A DNA stretch of 64,000 nt. Origin: Molossus alvarezi (Eukaryota > Chordata > Mammalia > Chiroptera > Molossidae). The notes beneath the pieces are model-generated. The model did no database searches. It was given only the letters and a program-made list of their open reading frames with translations, and was not told where the DNA came from. A program made the position numbers and the translations under genes. Location: the NCBI GenBank assembly GCA_037176705.1, contig CM073895.1:1860001-1924000 (forward strand). Direction: 5' to 3'. This document shows positions 10,921 to 23,437 of the stretch, piece by piece. Within the stretch, counting starts at the first letter, position 1. Every line of letters starts with the position of its first letter.

Positions 10921-11397
10921 AGAGAGGACTTTGAGTTATTCCAGTGGGCCCTGGAACACCTCACGGATTTACTCTCTCGCCTTATAAAAAAAAAGTTTTC
11001 AGACGAATTAGACCTCTTTACTATGCTTGAAATTTCATGGGATGGTTTGCAAGTAAACTAACAATAATAACTGTTCAGTTGGTGTGTGTGTATATGCTTA
11101 AATGGACGCTCTACGCATGCAGTCCACCCTGGGGAGAACTTGCAGATTCAACGCCAAGGTCATACCGGGAGCCCCGGGCAGCAGGTGTCCTGTGAGGGGC
11201 TCGGACAGGACAAAGGTGAGGGCTCCTGTGAGGGCGGCCAGCAGCGGTCCTGCGGGTGCTGTGGCCACACGTGGGCGGGTCGGAGCAGTTCCGGTGCTCA
11301 GTGCACGGTCCCGATGGCCAGGGCAGCGTCGTTCCTTCTCGAGTATTATCGGTTCCCTATGTGTACATGGAAGTTGTGTTCTAATCTAAAAATATGT

Positions 11398-11466
11398 GTA
11401 TACATATATACACACACATACATATACACGCTCACATACACACACAATATGAATACACACACATTA
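11398..11466. repeat. CA/TA microsatellite
   Basis: Counterpart of 5,125-5,207 and 54,198-54,278. Confidence 0.8.
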
Positions 11467-13289
11467 TGTTATTCTCTATGCATTTTTTAAACAGAACGTG
11501 CTTATGTTTAAACCTGAGACATGGTTGGCCTCTAGTCATACACAAGCTCTTAGGACCCAGTGACAGCTTCACGATGGCCCCAGGGGACTGGAAAAGGGAA
11601 ATGAGGCGACACCAGTGGTGAGGACGGATGAGGAATGCGTGAGGGGCCTGGGCAGAGGTCGTGTCTCGTGACATCACCGTGTCAGACTCCCACGCTCACA
11701 GGCGGTCTTTCCGTTTTGAACACTGTGGTCCAGGTGGAGTCTCCTGCCGACCACGGGGAGACTGGGAGCGCCCCCCAGTAGGGAGGGAGCTAAATCCGAC
11801 TCACACGTGAATGTGGACTCCCCTCGCCCCGGCAATTCCAAACCCTTGGAAGTATTGTAAAGATTAGTACGAACTTCAAGACGAGTTCTCTAAGAGCGTG
11901 TATTACGCAGAGACAATATGAGGCCAGTACGTGGGCCCCAAACTCTACTTCCGCTCCGGTTATCAGCACCACCCACAGGACGTGCACTGTGGCCATGACT
12001 AGCGGGTGGCAGCCCGGGAGCAGAGTCCACCACCCCGGGACACTCTGCGTGGGGCCCAGGACTCTCGGGGTACGCTTGGCAAGGACAGGGTCATCCAACC
12101 CGGTGCAGGACACCTGCAACTAACAGATGGTGCTGCCCGGAAACTGACGGACAAATGAGAGGAGCCAGCATGTAACCCGGGGGAGGGGTGACATGGAAGG
12201 AAACAAAGTCACATAGAGTAACACTATAGGTGACAAGTTTCTCCCTGCTCTGAATCTCAACAGTATGAGCTTTAATGAAGCGCTAGGGTAAGAAAATTAG
12301 AAAGATGAGCACTTAGCCGTGCTCATGGGAGCCCTGGAGGAAGGCGACGCCCTCCTGGGCTTCTGGGTCTGAACATCGCCTGGGACTCAGCCCACAGCCA
12401 CAGTGAGAAGAGTCAACAGGCCCCGTACAACTCTCTGCGTGTCTCCCTGTGGGCGAGTTCAAACAGGGGCTTCCTCAGTCCTGCTTCTGATCTGCAGGGA
12501 GTGTCCCGGGGAAGCAGCCAAGGGGTCCCCACCCATGATGAGCACAGTCTCTAGGTATGAAGGTGGTGGCAGAAGCAGATGGTCCTAGTCACCATCCCCT
12601 GGGGTTCAGGTGAGGCTGACGACAGAGGTCCTCCATGTCATTTACAGGAATTGTTATTTACCAGGAAAGTGTTGTCTCGGAACGTTACCGCCCATGGGAA
12701 TCAATGGTGTTTATCCACCGCCTTGCAGTCAAATGTGTCAGCATCACACTTAGGTTCTGTCCTCAGACACGGTCACTGTTTACCCCGATGCCTTTGCAGA
12801 GACGCTACACCTGAGGACAGGTTCATGGAGCGGACTCGCCTTACCGGGAAGTACAGGTTTCTAGGCAGGTCGTATCCTTGTCTCCATGAGACTCACAGAA
12901 CTCGAAGCAATAACTGAACTTGTGAATAATAATGAAAGGGGCAGGAAAGAACATCAGAATCAACAGGAAATGTTAGAAGAGTAAGACAACTGGTCACAGT
13001 GGGCACTAGGCATAGTCAGAAAATCGGGATCATCCTTTGAACGTTCCTGGCGGGTGCTTTGCTCTGATTGAAGACCAGCCCCTCTGACCTGCTGGGAGCT
13101 GACCTCAGGACCGTTGTCCATGCTCCTGCCCTGAGAGCCTGACCCCGTGGAATCAGGAACAGTGACCCACTGGGGACCAGCCCTGCAACCCCAGCCCACA
13201 CTCCTCCCTTGGCCTGAAACCATGTTCGCCATTTATTTCCTTTTCTCCCAACTGCATTTCCTCAGGTACTCATTGTTTCTTAATCTTTT

Positions 13290-13391
13290 TTCTTTCTTTG
13301 TTTTTTGGTACGTGCCCCTAGCAGGAACTGAACCTGGGAATCTCTGGTGTGCAGGCCATGCTTCCACTGCTACCAAACCGGCCAGGGCAAG
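13290..13391 (-). mobile_element. Partial VES SINE
   Basis: Reverse complement of the partial SINE at 3,201-3,303, ending 'aaaccggccagggc'. Confidence 0.75.
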
Positions 13392-15014
13392 TTTCTCTCA
13401 TCTTTTAAAGTAGGTGGCAAAGTGAGGGGAGCAGATGTCCAGGTGACTCACTGCGCCCACACTGCTGGTAACCCAGGAACAAAGGCTCCTTTGGGAGTCA
13501 CCCTCCTCCCTCCTGAACTGGCTCACATGGTGCCAGGCAGTCAGATCCAGTGGTTGTCTGGTTTCAGTTAGGTGGTTCTGGCAGGACTGCAGGGGGACCC
13601 CTCTGGGGTGAGTACCGGGGACCCCGTGGCTGCCTGGGACTGGGGGCTCCCGGGACCAAAAGGAGAGGACTGTCATTATCTGCTGCTGGAGCCCTGCCTT
13701 TGGCTCAGCACAGCTGGGCACGTCCCTCAAGGTGAATGTCCTGCCCTGTGGCCCTGTCGCTGTAACTGTCACCAGGGGGTGGGAGCCTGGCCAGCTCCTG
13801 GGTGCAAGGGACCCTCACGGTCCCTGCCTGGTCTCTGAGCACTGCCCTGAGTGGTGCAGAGCCCTCTGCCTGGCACCCTGCCTGGCACCTGTCGGCCCGC
13901 AGATCTGTCGCTGTCTGTGGTGCGCTGGTACATATTGTATGTTATCGTGGCCTTGTTTTTGTCTCGTGTGGCTTTGCCTGTCACTTTGCTCAGCAGGTTT
14001 GAAGGTGGGAGCATATCCCTCCTGGCTGGGGGCCCAGCCCTGTGGTGTGAGCCCGGGCAGGGGTGGCAGGACCCCCCAGCAGCTGTGCAGAGTGTTGCCC
14101 CAGGACATCCCTGCTGGCCGCTCAGATCAGGGCCGCCAGGCGCCTCTCTGATGAAGACCAGGCCTGAGAGCTGGGGCTGTCTGTGGGCGCTCTCGGTTCC
14201 TGTCCCTCTGTCCCCTGCTGCCTCCCATCTGCTGGGGACTGGGTCTGCTCTCCGTGTCTGCTGAACACGGGAACCGTCCCGCCCTCCGCACCCCCTGCCC
14301 TCAGACCCTGCGAGGGTCATTTTCGGGGCGGGGGCTGAGGGAGGATCTGGGCCGGTGCGTCCTTCCCCGCGAGCTCTCGTCCCCTTAGATGTGGTTGGTG
14401 TCTGTGTGCACAGGGGGCGGGGGCTCTGCCCACCTGCCAGACTTCCGGCTGTTCGTCCTGAGGCTTCTACTCAGAAGGATCTACACTGATGGCTGGAAGA
14501 GGGCGAGTCTCACTCTCCCGGGAGGGAAAGACGGATGGAACCGGCTGCACATGGCCTGGACCCCCGCTGGAGGCGGCTCTGGGCGCCCAGGAAGCGCGGG
14601 GCGTCCATCCCGCCAGCCCCTGGAGGCTGCGGAGCCGCAGGGCTGCCCAGGTGAAGGGACAGGAAAGGCCCCTTACGTGCCAGCTGCTGAGGCCCTGGCC
14701 AAGGCTGGGCTGCTCGCCCCCCCCCCCCCCCGCAGCCCCTGCCTAGGCCGAGGTCACTGCAGTGCCACAGCTCACTGAGCACCCCAGGGACAGTGGTCCC
14801 CCAGAGTCCTGTGGGCATGGAAGCTGAGTTGACACCTTTTAACGTTACTAACACAAAATACAGGTCCGTTTGCCTGGGTCTGCAGGAATTTATGTTACAA
14901 AATGTGTCAAGAAAATGGCTCGGGTGATGACGACTGTTTCTAAGAAATAATAAATAGAGGTAACTAAAATGAAGGGTTTTTTGGTCTTTGGTTATTTGTT
15001 TTCTTTGAAACAAG

Positions 15015-15166
15015 TGTGCCTTTATTTATACTTTATTTAATTTTTTTCTTTATTAATTTGAGAGAGAGAGGAAGTGAGAGGGAGAGAGAGATAGAAACAT
15101 CGATGAGGGAGAACATCGACTGGCTGCCTCCTGCCTGCTCCTCACTGGGGATCAGGCCCACAACCA
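15015..15166 (-). mobile_element. VES-type bat SINE (truncated)
   Basis: Has the T-rich/GA-rich tail and part of the body ('ctcactggggatcaggccca'). It is cut by the following plus-strand SINE. Confidence 0.85.
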
Positions 15167-15169
15167 GGG

Positions 15170-15378
15170 TGTGGACGGTGTGGCTCAGTGGTTGAGCTTC
15201 GACCCTGCACCAAGAGGTCGCCGGTTCGATTCCCGGTCAGGGCACATGCCAAGGTTGTGGGCCCGATCCCCAGTGGGGGGCTTGCAGGAGGCGGCCAATC
15301 GATGTTCTCTCTCGTCGATGTTTCTATCTCTCTCTTCTTTCCTCTCTCTCTAAAATCAATAAAGAAAAAAAATTAAAA
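15170..15378 (+). mobile_element. VES-type bat SINE
   Basis: Complete: 'gtgtggctcagtggttgagc', box-B-like 'ggttcgattcccggtcaggg', 'gatccccagtggggggc', tctc tract and A-rich tail. Confidence 0.95.
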
Positions 15379-17335
15379 AGAGAAAAAGATCAAGGCGTTC
15401 TAAGAGGTAAACATTCAAATGACTTGGACAGAAATAGCTCGCTTTGGTGATAGAAGGTGGAGGACACGGAGTGATGTTTTTGCAGAACAGGCCTGCTCCG
15501 AGGTTGGTCGTGGTCCGTGAGCGGACAGGAAGCAGAGAAGGCCCCCGGGCAGTCACAGAAGGGCCCTGGGTGGGCGAGGGTCTGCACAGGAAGGAACCGG
15601 AAGAGAACGGGGAGGAGAGGAGGTGGGAGAGGGACAGGAGGGAAGGACTGAGCAGAAAGACTCAGAGGGACATGGAAACGCAGAGACCCGGGCAGGTGGG
15701 GGGACGGGGAAGCCAAGGGGCATTTTAATGAGAAGTGAACAGGCCAGGAATCTCCCTGGGACTTTTCCACGCCAACTGTGATCCCCCCGGGAGCCCCAGG
15801 TACAGTGGACAGCGGGAACACATTCATTGATTTCTGAGTCTGAGACACTTTTCTTCCCAATTCTGTCCTACCCACTATTTTCCTAGAAAGGTGTCCCCAG
15901 CGCCTCCTGACTGCGTTTGTCTCGCGTGGACTCCTGGCTCCCCAGGTGTCCGGGGCTCCGTCCTGCGCTGAGGTCACATCTTCTCCCAGGGTCACCTGCG
16001 TGGGGAGCGTTTCCGTGGGCTGTGCCATCGAGGGTCAGGGGCTGACCACATCCCACCCTGAGGGGTACACTCGACGACAGAACACGCTGAGAAGAAAGAG
16101 AACACTCACCCGCTTCCCTGACACGGGGTCCTTGGGCCGAGATCGGGGTGCACATGCCTGTCTCCATCCCCCCAACTGCTGCTGCAGGGACAGGGCGTGT
16201 GGGTCGCCCAAGGGTGCTGCCGTGCTCCTTCTCTGCCTGAAGGAGGGCCCCTCTGCCAGTTGATTTCTGTCCGAAGACTATTCTTCTCCGGCCAAGGAGA
16301 CACCTTTCTGTCGTGAGAAGTGTGCTCATTCGCTCACTCTGTCGCCTTCGAGACACCTCGGAGGTCAGAATGTCACTGCTCACACAGCTTCACAGCAGCC
16401 CACACTCTGCGAGGGACCAACCTGACCCGAGGGTTTGACCTGGGGCACTGAGAGGTGCCCAGGGACCAGCTCCGAGCCTTGGCCAGGAGCCCAGGCATAG
16501 AGGGGACGGGGATGGCGAGGGGAGACAAGGGGCAGATGGAGGGCACAGGGTGGTGGGTTGTCCAGCCCAGTGCCCCTTAGCAGCCACGCCAACCCCTGTT
16601 GCACGTGGGTGTTGGTCAGGAATGGGCCTCTGGGAGGGAGCTGGTGCTCACCTGCAGCTCAGGACACCTGTGTGCACGGCTCTGTCTCCGCTGGGGTGAC
16701 ATCTCTGCTACACATTTGTGCAGAGAGTGGGGTGTGAGATTCCTAATTCTTCCCCGTGAAACCCCAGGAGCACTGACACCCAGTGACAGTGAGCACACCC
16801 AGCCACTACGGGTGGGTTCTAAACACCGTTCTCCATAGAAACAGGCAGGGCTGGGGGAGGGATGCCTGGTCCTGGGACTAGGGAGGGTGGAGCCAGAGGC
16901 CTGGACATGCTGTTGGGCCAGGCATTCCGGAGAGGCTCGTGGGGTGAGAGAAATGTGTCTAAGAATCCAGGAGCAGCTTAAAGTGCCCCCTCATGGAAAG
17001 ATCTGGGAGGACCTTAGCACCAGAAGGAACGGGATTAGTGGGTCAGACCCCAGTGAATAAGACAGGAAACCATGAGGCCATCGGTCATCAGTATACACGA
17101 ATGCATGAATGGACAGGTGAGTGAGGGAGGGAGTGAGTGACGGAATGAATGAGGACAGTTCTTCCCAGTGCAATGCCTTTGTCGGGAAAGAAAATCGATG
17201 GAGACACGCAGATGAGACACGGAGAGTGTCCGTGGTCTCACACCTCTCCACACACACTCAGCCACGTGCGGCGGCGTCTGTCTCAGGGTTTCCTGGGAGT
17301 CTGGCTGGAACTGGACATTGACTAACCCTCAAAGC
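15379..17335. other. Intergenic sequence 3' of TNFRSF14, no gene recognised
   Basis: I see no gene here. 16,285-16,420 is an inverted duplicate of 6,400-6,535. Frames up to about 210 codons occur but overlap on both strands and show no domain. Confidence 0.5.
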
Positions 17336-17352
17336 ATCTCCCCAAAATAGCT

Positions 17353-17358
17353 TTTAAT
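17353..17358 (-). terminator. TNFRSF14: Candidate ATTAAA polyadenylation signal of TNFRSF14
   Basis: The minus strand reads ATTAAA about 400 bases beyond the TNFRSF14 stop codon. This is a plausible 3'-UTR length, but the assignment rests on the hexamer alone. Confidence 0.3.
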
Positions 17359-17761
17359 GAGCAATGAAAATATAAACAGAATGTAAGTCCAGTTGGGAAA
17401 TACCTTCCAATAATCACATTCATCCAATGTCCCATTCATACCTACCGTGCCCAGTCCAGCCACCGGGGGTGCCCACAGGCCCATCCTGCAGCTGAGACTC
17501 AGGGGGCTAGAGCAGGTGGGGAGACAAGATTTCCATGGTTGTGACCTTGGGGTGCTAGGTGAGCAAGGGGTGAGAGGAGGGCTCAGGGCACCTCAGGAGT
17601 TTGATGAGGAGGCATGTGTGGTCCCCAAAACCCACTTAGCAGGGCTGGTCCCTTGCTCTGCCTGGTGCAGGCTCAGCCATCCAGCAGCAGGTGCCACTCG
17701 CTCCCCGGGCCCCACATTCGGTTCTCGGGGGCTTCGAGCAGTCAGCAGGGTCCGTGGATGC

Positions 17762-20700
17762 TCAGATGTCTGCATCCTGAAGACATTCGTGACCTGGTGG
17801 GTGTCTGTCTTGGAACACAGATGCTGTCTCCTCCACGGACACCGTGGTGACATCTGGCAAGATCGGAGACGCCTGCAGGGCTTGGTCGGCTGTGGTGTCC
17901 CCATCCGCCTGCTGTCTTCTCCACTGTGGAGTACATTTGTCATGGAGACGCTGGGCCGGCTCCTGCCCTCGGCCCAGGATGCTCAGGGTCAGCCCGGTCT
18001 CCCAGGGGAGGAGCAGTGGCCTCCCGTCCCGAGTGAGCTCACTGCACCCTAAGGACCCAGCACCACAGGGAACTGGGACCCCACCCAGCCCAGCAGCATC
18101 ACCGCCAGGGTGGGACAAGCATCAGTACCTGATCCCTGTGTGTCCTCTGGGTGGTTTCTCCTGCAAAACAGAGACACGTGAATGGGTGGGAGGGGCACAC
18201 ACTGGGGGTCCGCAGAGCTCTGCCCCTCACCCTACACCTTCCCGGAGAGAGGGCCCCTCAGAGGCAGCCAGACCAGTGTGGATGGCTCCTTGCCGGGCCT
18301 GTCCCCAGGGAGCCAGGACAGGTGACAAGACTCAGGGCACCCCTGCCACCTGGCCAGCTGCCAAACTCAGTCCCTACTCAGCCCACTTGGACCATCGACC
18401 AGGGAGAGGGGTGAGCACCCCACAGAGGAGAGGGTGCCCCAGGATCTGGAGAGAAAGGACACTGCCCAGCTGCTCAGAGCCTGGCCCGACCCTCCAGGTG
18501 AGGACACAGGGCAGAGCCTGCCCCTCTCCCTGTGCCTTTCTCTGCTCTGTGCCTGCACCCCTGCCACTCGGGCTCCTGAGCAGACAGAGCCCTGTGCAGG
18601 GGACAGTGGGTGAGGGGGAACCAAGGAGGGAATGAATGACTGGGCCCCGCCCCCAGGGCTCCAGGCTCCTGTGCTTCTTTGTCCCCTGAGGGCAGACGGG
18701 AGCTCAGGGTCCAAGGTGCTGAGCAGACACCTCTGGGCACAAGGCTCCTCAGACAGGAAGTCCCGCCCTCCCGGGCCCCAGTGCCACACCTCCCCCACTG
18801 TGAGGGACAGACCAGGGAGGGTGGGGGAATGAGAGCTGGGACCTGAGCCCTGATGGGTCCAGGGGCTGTTGCTTACCACGTGACCTTCTGATTCTGATGA
18901 TTAAGTATCCCAGTGACACAGTGATGGGGGAGACAGTGCAGACACACAGGATGGCAACATTGAATGAGGAGGAGCAGGTGACATCTGTGCTATTGGTCCC
19001 AGGCTTGGCTTCTGTCTCCAAAAGTTCGCTGCACCGGGGGGACAGGAGCGGTGGGGACCTGGGTCACAGGCATGGGCACCCTGGGGGCCTGATGCTCCCA
19101 GGGAAGCCCCTCAAACCTGACACCAGGGGACTCCCCAGGACACAGGGTATGGGGTCTCTGACAAATGTACCCTGAGCTGTCATGAGTTTCCCTAAGATGA
19201 CCAGTTCTGTGAGACCCATAGACTAGAGCAGGTGGGGCCCACAGTCTCTCTGCTGGGGGAGGGCCCTTCTCTCCCAGGGGAGCACTGAGGACCACCCCGG
19301 GATCACCTACTTGCTCCAGGGCTCACACACCGCCTGGGTGCCCCCTGCGGAGAAGGTTCCAGGCGGGCAGTCTTCACACAGCGTGTCCTGCCGCTCGGTG
19401 CCTGAGAACGAGAGTGTCGGGCAGAGGGCTCCTTGGGCCTCCCCACCCCTGGGTCTGTCTGCTCTGTGTCCTCACTGGGTGCTGGGCTCACCTGTCACCT
19501 GCACCCTCTGGCCTGGTCTGCAGTCCCTGTGGGGCCTGCACTCAGCACAGTGGTCCCCGTCCACTAGGACACAGAAGTGGCCTCGGTCGCAGCCGCACAC
19601 TGTGTTCCCGGTGCTGGAGCACTTCCTCCTGGTCACCAGGCCCGTGTCTGGGACCCAGAGATGGAGTCAGACCCACAGTGAGGACTGCCAGGGCTGGTGG
19701 TGAGTGCCCCGTCACTGGGGGAAACCAAGCTGAGGGCGGGACAGCGCCTGCGGGCCTGGGGCTCCTGCCTAGTGTCTGGGGAGCGCCCTGGGTGATGCGA
19801 CCCCAGCCCAACTCTGCTCCCAGCTGGGACCCTGCCAGGTGCCCCCAGGCTCCGCCAGAACATACTGCCAGGAGGTGCCCAACACACAGGAGAGTCCCAA
19901 AGGGGGTCCGAGGGAGGTGATCAGCAGCCGGCAGGGAAAGGCCAGCAGCAGGGGTGGTGGACGGGTGTCCTGCACAGAAGGCCAGGCCTCTGGGGGACAC
20001 TGAGACCTCCCAGCCTGGGCCCGACAGGAAGTGAGGTCCCGTCAGTAGGGACAGGCTGAGGCCAGGCCCATCCCCAGGCTGTCCCCCTGAAGACGCCCTC
20101 AGACAGGTTCCCATCCTGCAAACCAGGCTGGTCAGATGGCAGCCACAGGGCAGGAGCCCCCTCAGCTGGCGGTGGGTGGGGAGCCCTCCTGAGACAGCCT
20201 CCTGCCATCTGCCCCGGCTCAGCCCGTCACACAGGGCTCCCTAGGGCATCTGTGGTTGTAGCAGGAGGCTCACCCCCCTCCCTGAACCCCAAGCATCCTG
20301 GCCTCCTCCTTGGCCCTGGCCTTCCTCCTGGGTGCCCAGCCCAGATCACCTGCCCTGGGCAGGAAGCAGGCCTCGGGTCCAGTGCTCAGCCTGAGGAGGG
20401 TCCTCAAGTTAAGGGGCTTGAGGGTCCTGAGACCCTGCACTCAGGTGAGGAGGCCCGGCCCTGGGCACACAGGCTGGGGGTTTGCCCCAGGTTGGGGGCC
20501 CTTGAGACGGAAAGGGTCCCTGTGCCCTGGAGGGCCCGGGTTATGGGAGGCACGAACCTGGGCACAGCCTGATGTGTTCAGAGTCCTGTGTGCTGTGATG
20601 GGGATTTGGGGCTCAGCACAGAGCAGGTTGGGCTTAGTGTTCTCACCTGGGTCACAGAGGTGGCACGGCAGACACTCGTCCAGACCATTGAGTTGGGCTG

Positions 20701-22372
20701 TGTAGGTCCCCGGGGAGCAGGGGGCACACACTGTCCCCCTGGCCTCCCCACAGGCCTCCTTCACGCGGTGTCCTGCAGCCCGGAGGTCCGCACACTCAGG
20801 AAGGGTGACCCCTCGGGAGCCCGGGCAGAGGTCACACCTCCCACAGGGATCAAGGGCTCCTGAGCTGATTGTCCCGGCACAGTGAGCCAGCCTTGTGTGA
20901 AGTGAGAGGTTCTGGGAGAATGTGGGGCCTCCGGAGAAACCGATGCCCGGCCCTGAGACCTAGTCTTCTGGCCATAAATGGGGTGGCCACCCCGAGCCCC
21001 TGTCCCCTGTGCAGTGAGGTGAATGTCTGAGGTGTGAGACCTGCAGGGGGGACCTCGGGCTCCTGTCCCCCGCAACCTTCCCTTCTGCACCCCAGTGGTG
21101 GGTACTGGGAACTGAGGGGCCCCAGGCCTGGGAAGGCTGGGAGAGTTGACACCCCCACAGCCCTGCCCCCCACCCACAGCTTCCCCAGGGGTCCCCGCAG
21201 GGCTGCACCCACCTGGGCTGCACCTGGGACAGCACTTGGCCCCCACCGGGTACTCCCCGTCCCTGCAGGGGGGCCTGTCCTCGCTGAGGAGGGCTCCCAG
21301 ACGGAGACACAGTAGGGCCTAGGGGGATGGGAGGGCGTTGGGTCTGAGGAGCGGCCTGGGCCTCAGCCTCACCCCCTGCGTAATGGGCACCAGCAGCTGT
21401 GAAGGGTCATGCCCTGTGGGGACCAAGCTGGTGGCCCCAGGACAGGACTGTCCACTGACCACCCTGAAGCCTGGGGAGGGCACTGCCTGGTCTGGGTCCC
21501 CAGCTCAGCCCCTCTGCTCCCCAGCTGGGGCCCCAGCCCTGGAGGGCGGAGCCTGAAGGAACCGGGGCCTCTCTGCTGCCCCTGCTGGTCCCGCTCAGCC
21601 CTGGGAGCACAGGGTCAGGGCAGGGACGGCCTTCAGGGTTCTCTGGCCTGACAGGGGACACAGGCTTAGTGGGGTCCTGACAGGGGACACAGGCTTAGGA
21701 GGGTCCTGACAGGGGACACAGGCTTAGGAGGGTCCTGACAGGGGACAGAGGCTTAGGAGGGTCCTGACAGGGGACACAGGCTTAGGAGGGTCCTGACAGG
21801 GGACACAGGCTTAGGAGGGGCCCCGGCAAACAGGGGTCATCCTCAGGGTACCCTGGTGGGCTGACAGGGAACCACACAGCCCAGGAGCAGCGGCCTCCCG
21901 CCCAGTGCACAGATATTCGAGTTTCTCCCAGGACAGGGCTGCGGCTGTGGGTGGATTCAGCCCCGGTTGGGCTTCTGCCCTAAAGCACGTCCCAGCACCC
22001 ACACCTCGTGGTGGGGCTCACCTCTCACCCCTGAATAGGGTGTGGGGTTGGGAGTCTATAGAGAAGGTCCTATGATGGGAGGTACAGCTTTCCTGCCTGT
22101 GTCCCCCGCTAGAGGTGTTCAGGGAATGGAGTGTCAGGGGCTGGGACAGCCCAAAGTGCTGGGCTGCTGGGGGACAACGTCTGGTGTGAGAGGGACAGGG
22201 ACAGGGCCCAGGGAGACACTGAGGAGGAGCAGGTTGCTGGGCACAGCACGGGGCAGGAGTGGGGCTCTGGGGAGGAGCAGATGGTGAGAATCTGAGGACT
22301 CACCAGTCTCAGGACACCAGACTTGGGCTCCAGGCTCCAGGGTGGGGGCCCCCAGCCTTGTAGAGGCTCCAT
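17762..22372 (-). CDS. TNFRSF14: TNFRSF14 (HVEM), TNF receptor superfamily member 14, intact eight-exon gene
   Basis: Type I membrane receptor. The family binds LIGHT and lymphotoxin-alpha and, through CRD1, BTLA and CD160; it signals through TRAFs to NF-kappaB. Coding exons in gene order: 22304-22372, 21213-21318, 20647-20772, 19492-19647, 19311-19401, 18877-19028, 18129-18160, 17762-17923. All junctions have GT/AG ends and phases agree, giving 297 residues (human HVEM 283). Exon 1 starts MEPLQGWGPPPW, close to the human leader. Exons 2-5 carry the cysteine-rich domains (EYPVGAKCCPRCSPG; VCGCDRGHFC; DTLCEDCPPGTFS). Exon 6 has an NST glycosylation sequon and a transmembrane segment (VAILCVCTVSPITVSLGYLI). 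Exons 7-8 are cytoplasmic, with DVTTVSVEET matching the conserved TRAF-binding tail. The C-terminus extends past the human end. No frameshift or stop was found. Confidence 0.95.
21647..21822. repeat. 29-bp minisatellite in TNFRSF14 intron 1
   Basis: Six tandem units of about 29 bases built on 'ggtcctgacaggggacac' plus 'aggcttagga', with one unit reading 'gacagagg'. It is not part of any exon. Confidence 0.92.
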
Positions 22373-23437
22373 GTCCCTCCTCTGGACCCTCAGTCCCTGC
22401 CAGCAGGACCCATGGCAGGCCCAGGACTCCTCCTTGCGTCTGAATGCTGGTCCGAAAGTGCAGACAGACTGAGCTTGGGCTCAGCAGTAATTTCCCTCCA
22501 GGCCCCAGGTTCCCAGACCCACAGGCCAGGGGGGAGGGACACGGGCTGGGCTCTCAGGGCCCTGGAGTGGGGGGGACCAGGCACAGCCCTCACCAGGCTC
22601 CTGCCCAGTGGGTGAGCCCAGAGTCTGCAGAGCAGTTCCCAGCCCGTCCTGTCCATCAGCCCCCCTGGGAGTCTCCAGTGGGAGTGGGTGCCCCCCAACA
22701 CGCACCTGCACTTTCCCTGCTGCTCTGCACCCCAGAGAGCTGACCTGTGGCTTCCAATCAGGAAGGAGCCTCCTTTGTTTAGCTGCAGTTTTTGACAGCT
22801 CTAGGGCGGAGCCCTGTGCCTGGCAGGTGTCCCTGCTGAACTCTCAGTGGGGAGTAGGGAGATTCCCTCCTCTGAGTCAGAGCATTCCAGAGATCAGGTC
22901 TGGCGGGGGCTGGGCTGGCATAGGGAAAGGGGTCCATAGTGTCACCCTAGAGCACCAAAGGGACTCCCCATCATGGTCACATCCACTCCCACCTGTCCCT
23001 GGAGGGGCAGGGCTGGGGACTTCTTGCCCCCATTTCACAGATGGGGCCATGGGGACTCAGAAAGAGACATGGCTTTGCCCAGGGTCTCCCAGGTGCAGAC
23101 TGTGCTCAGAACCGAACCCTAATCTTCCCGGCAAGGGGGCTCTGTCCTGTGGCTCCTCTAGCACCTCGGCCACCCCAGACCTGAGGCATACATGTGCAAC
23201 CTGAGGTTTCACACGCCTACATACATCCAAGGGGCAGGCTCTGGGTTCCAGAGAGGCAGCCCATCCACCCCCCTGGTGGACCAGATGGGGGCCTACTGGG
23301 TGAGTCAGTCCCCACCCCTGGCTCCTCATCTTATGTGTGTCCCTGGCTCAGGTGCTGGGCATGGCACCCCCACCGATTCCCTCCTCTGTGAGGGTGCAAA
23401 CCAATGAAACGCGGCCAGTTTGGTGTGAACAGACTGT
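22373..23437 (-). promoter_or_regulatory. TNFRSF14: TNFRSF14 upstream region (promoter-proximal flank)
   Basis: Sequence immediately 5' of the start codon. 22,665-23,437 is duplicated inverted at 63,238-64,000, and its distal part at 1-275. No clear TATA box was seen; the sequence is GC-rich. The duplicates lack the retroviral insertion that begins at 23,436. Confidence 0.5.

Larger units (their letters stand above)
10921..14980 (+). repeat. 4-kb segmental duplication unit, middle copy
   Basis: Direct copy of 53,730-58,115 and inverted copy of 1,578-5,668. It starts inside a SINE head. It ends at about 14,980, where the left and right copies continue into sequence not present here. No supported gene. 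Confidence 0.9.

Noticed and set aside
13732..14320. Overlapping frames on both strands in the middle 4-kb unit, conserved in all three copies
   Set aside because: Conservation is explained by recent duplication; frames differ in length between copies, and there is no start/splice logic or recognised domain.
15171..15376. tRNA gene
   Set aside because: The tRNA-like A and B boxes belong to a VES SINE with its pyrimidine-rich tract and A tail; no full cloverleaf.
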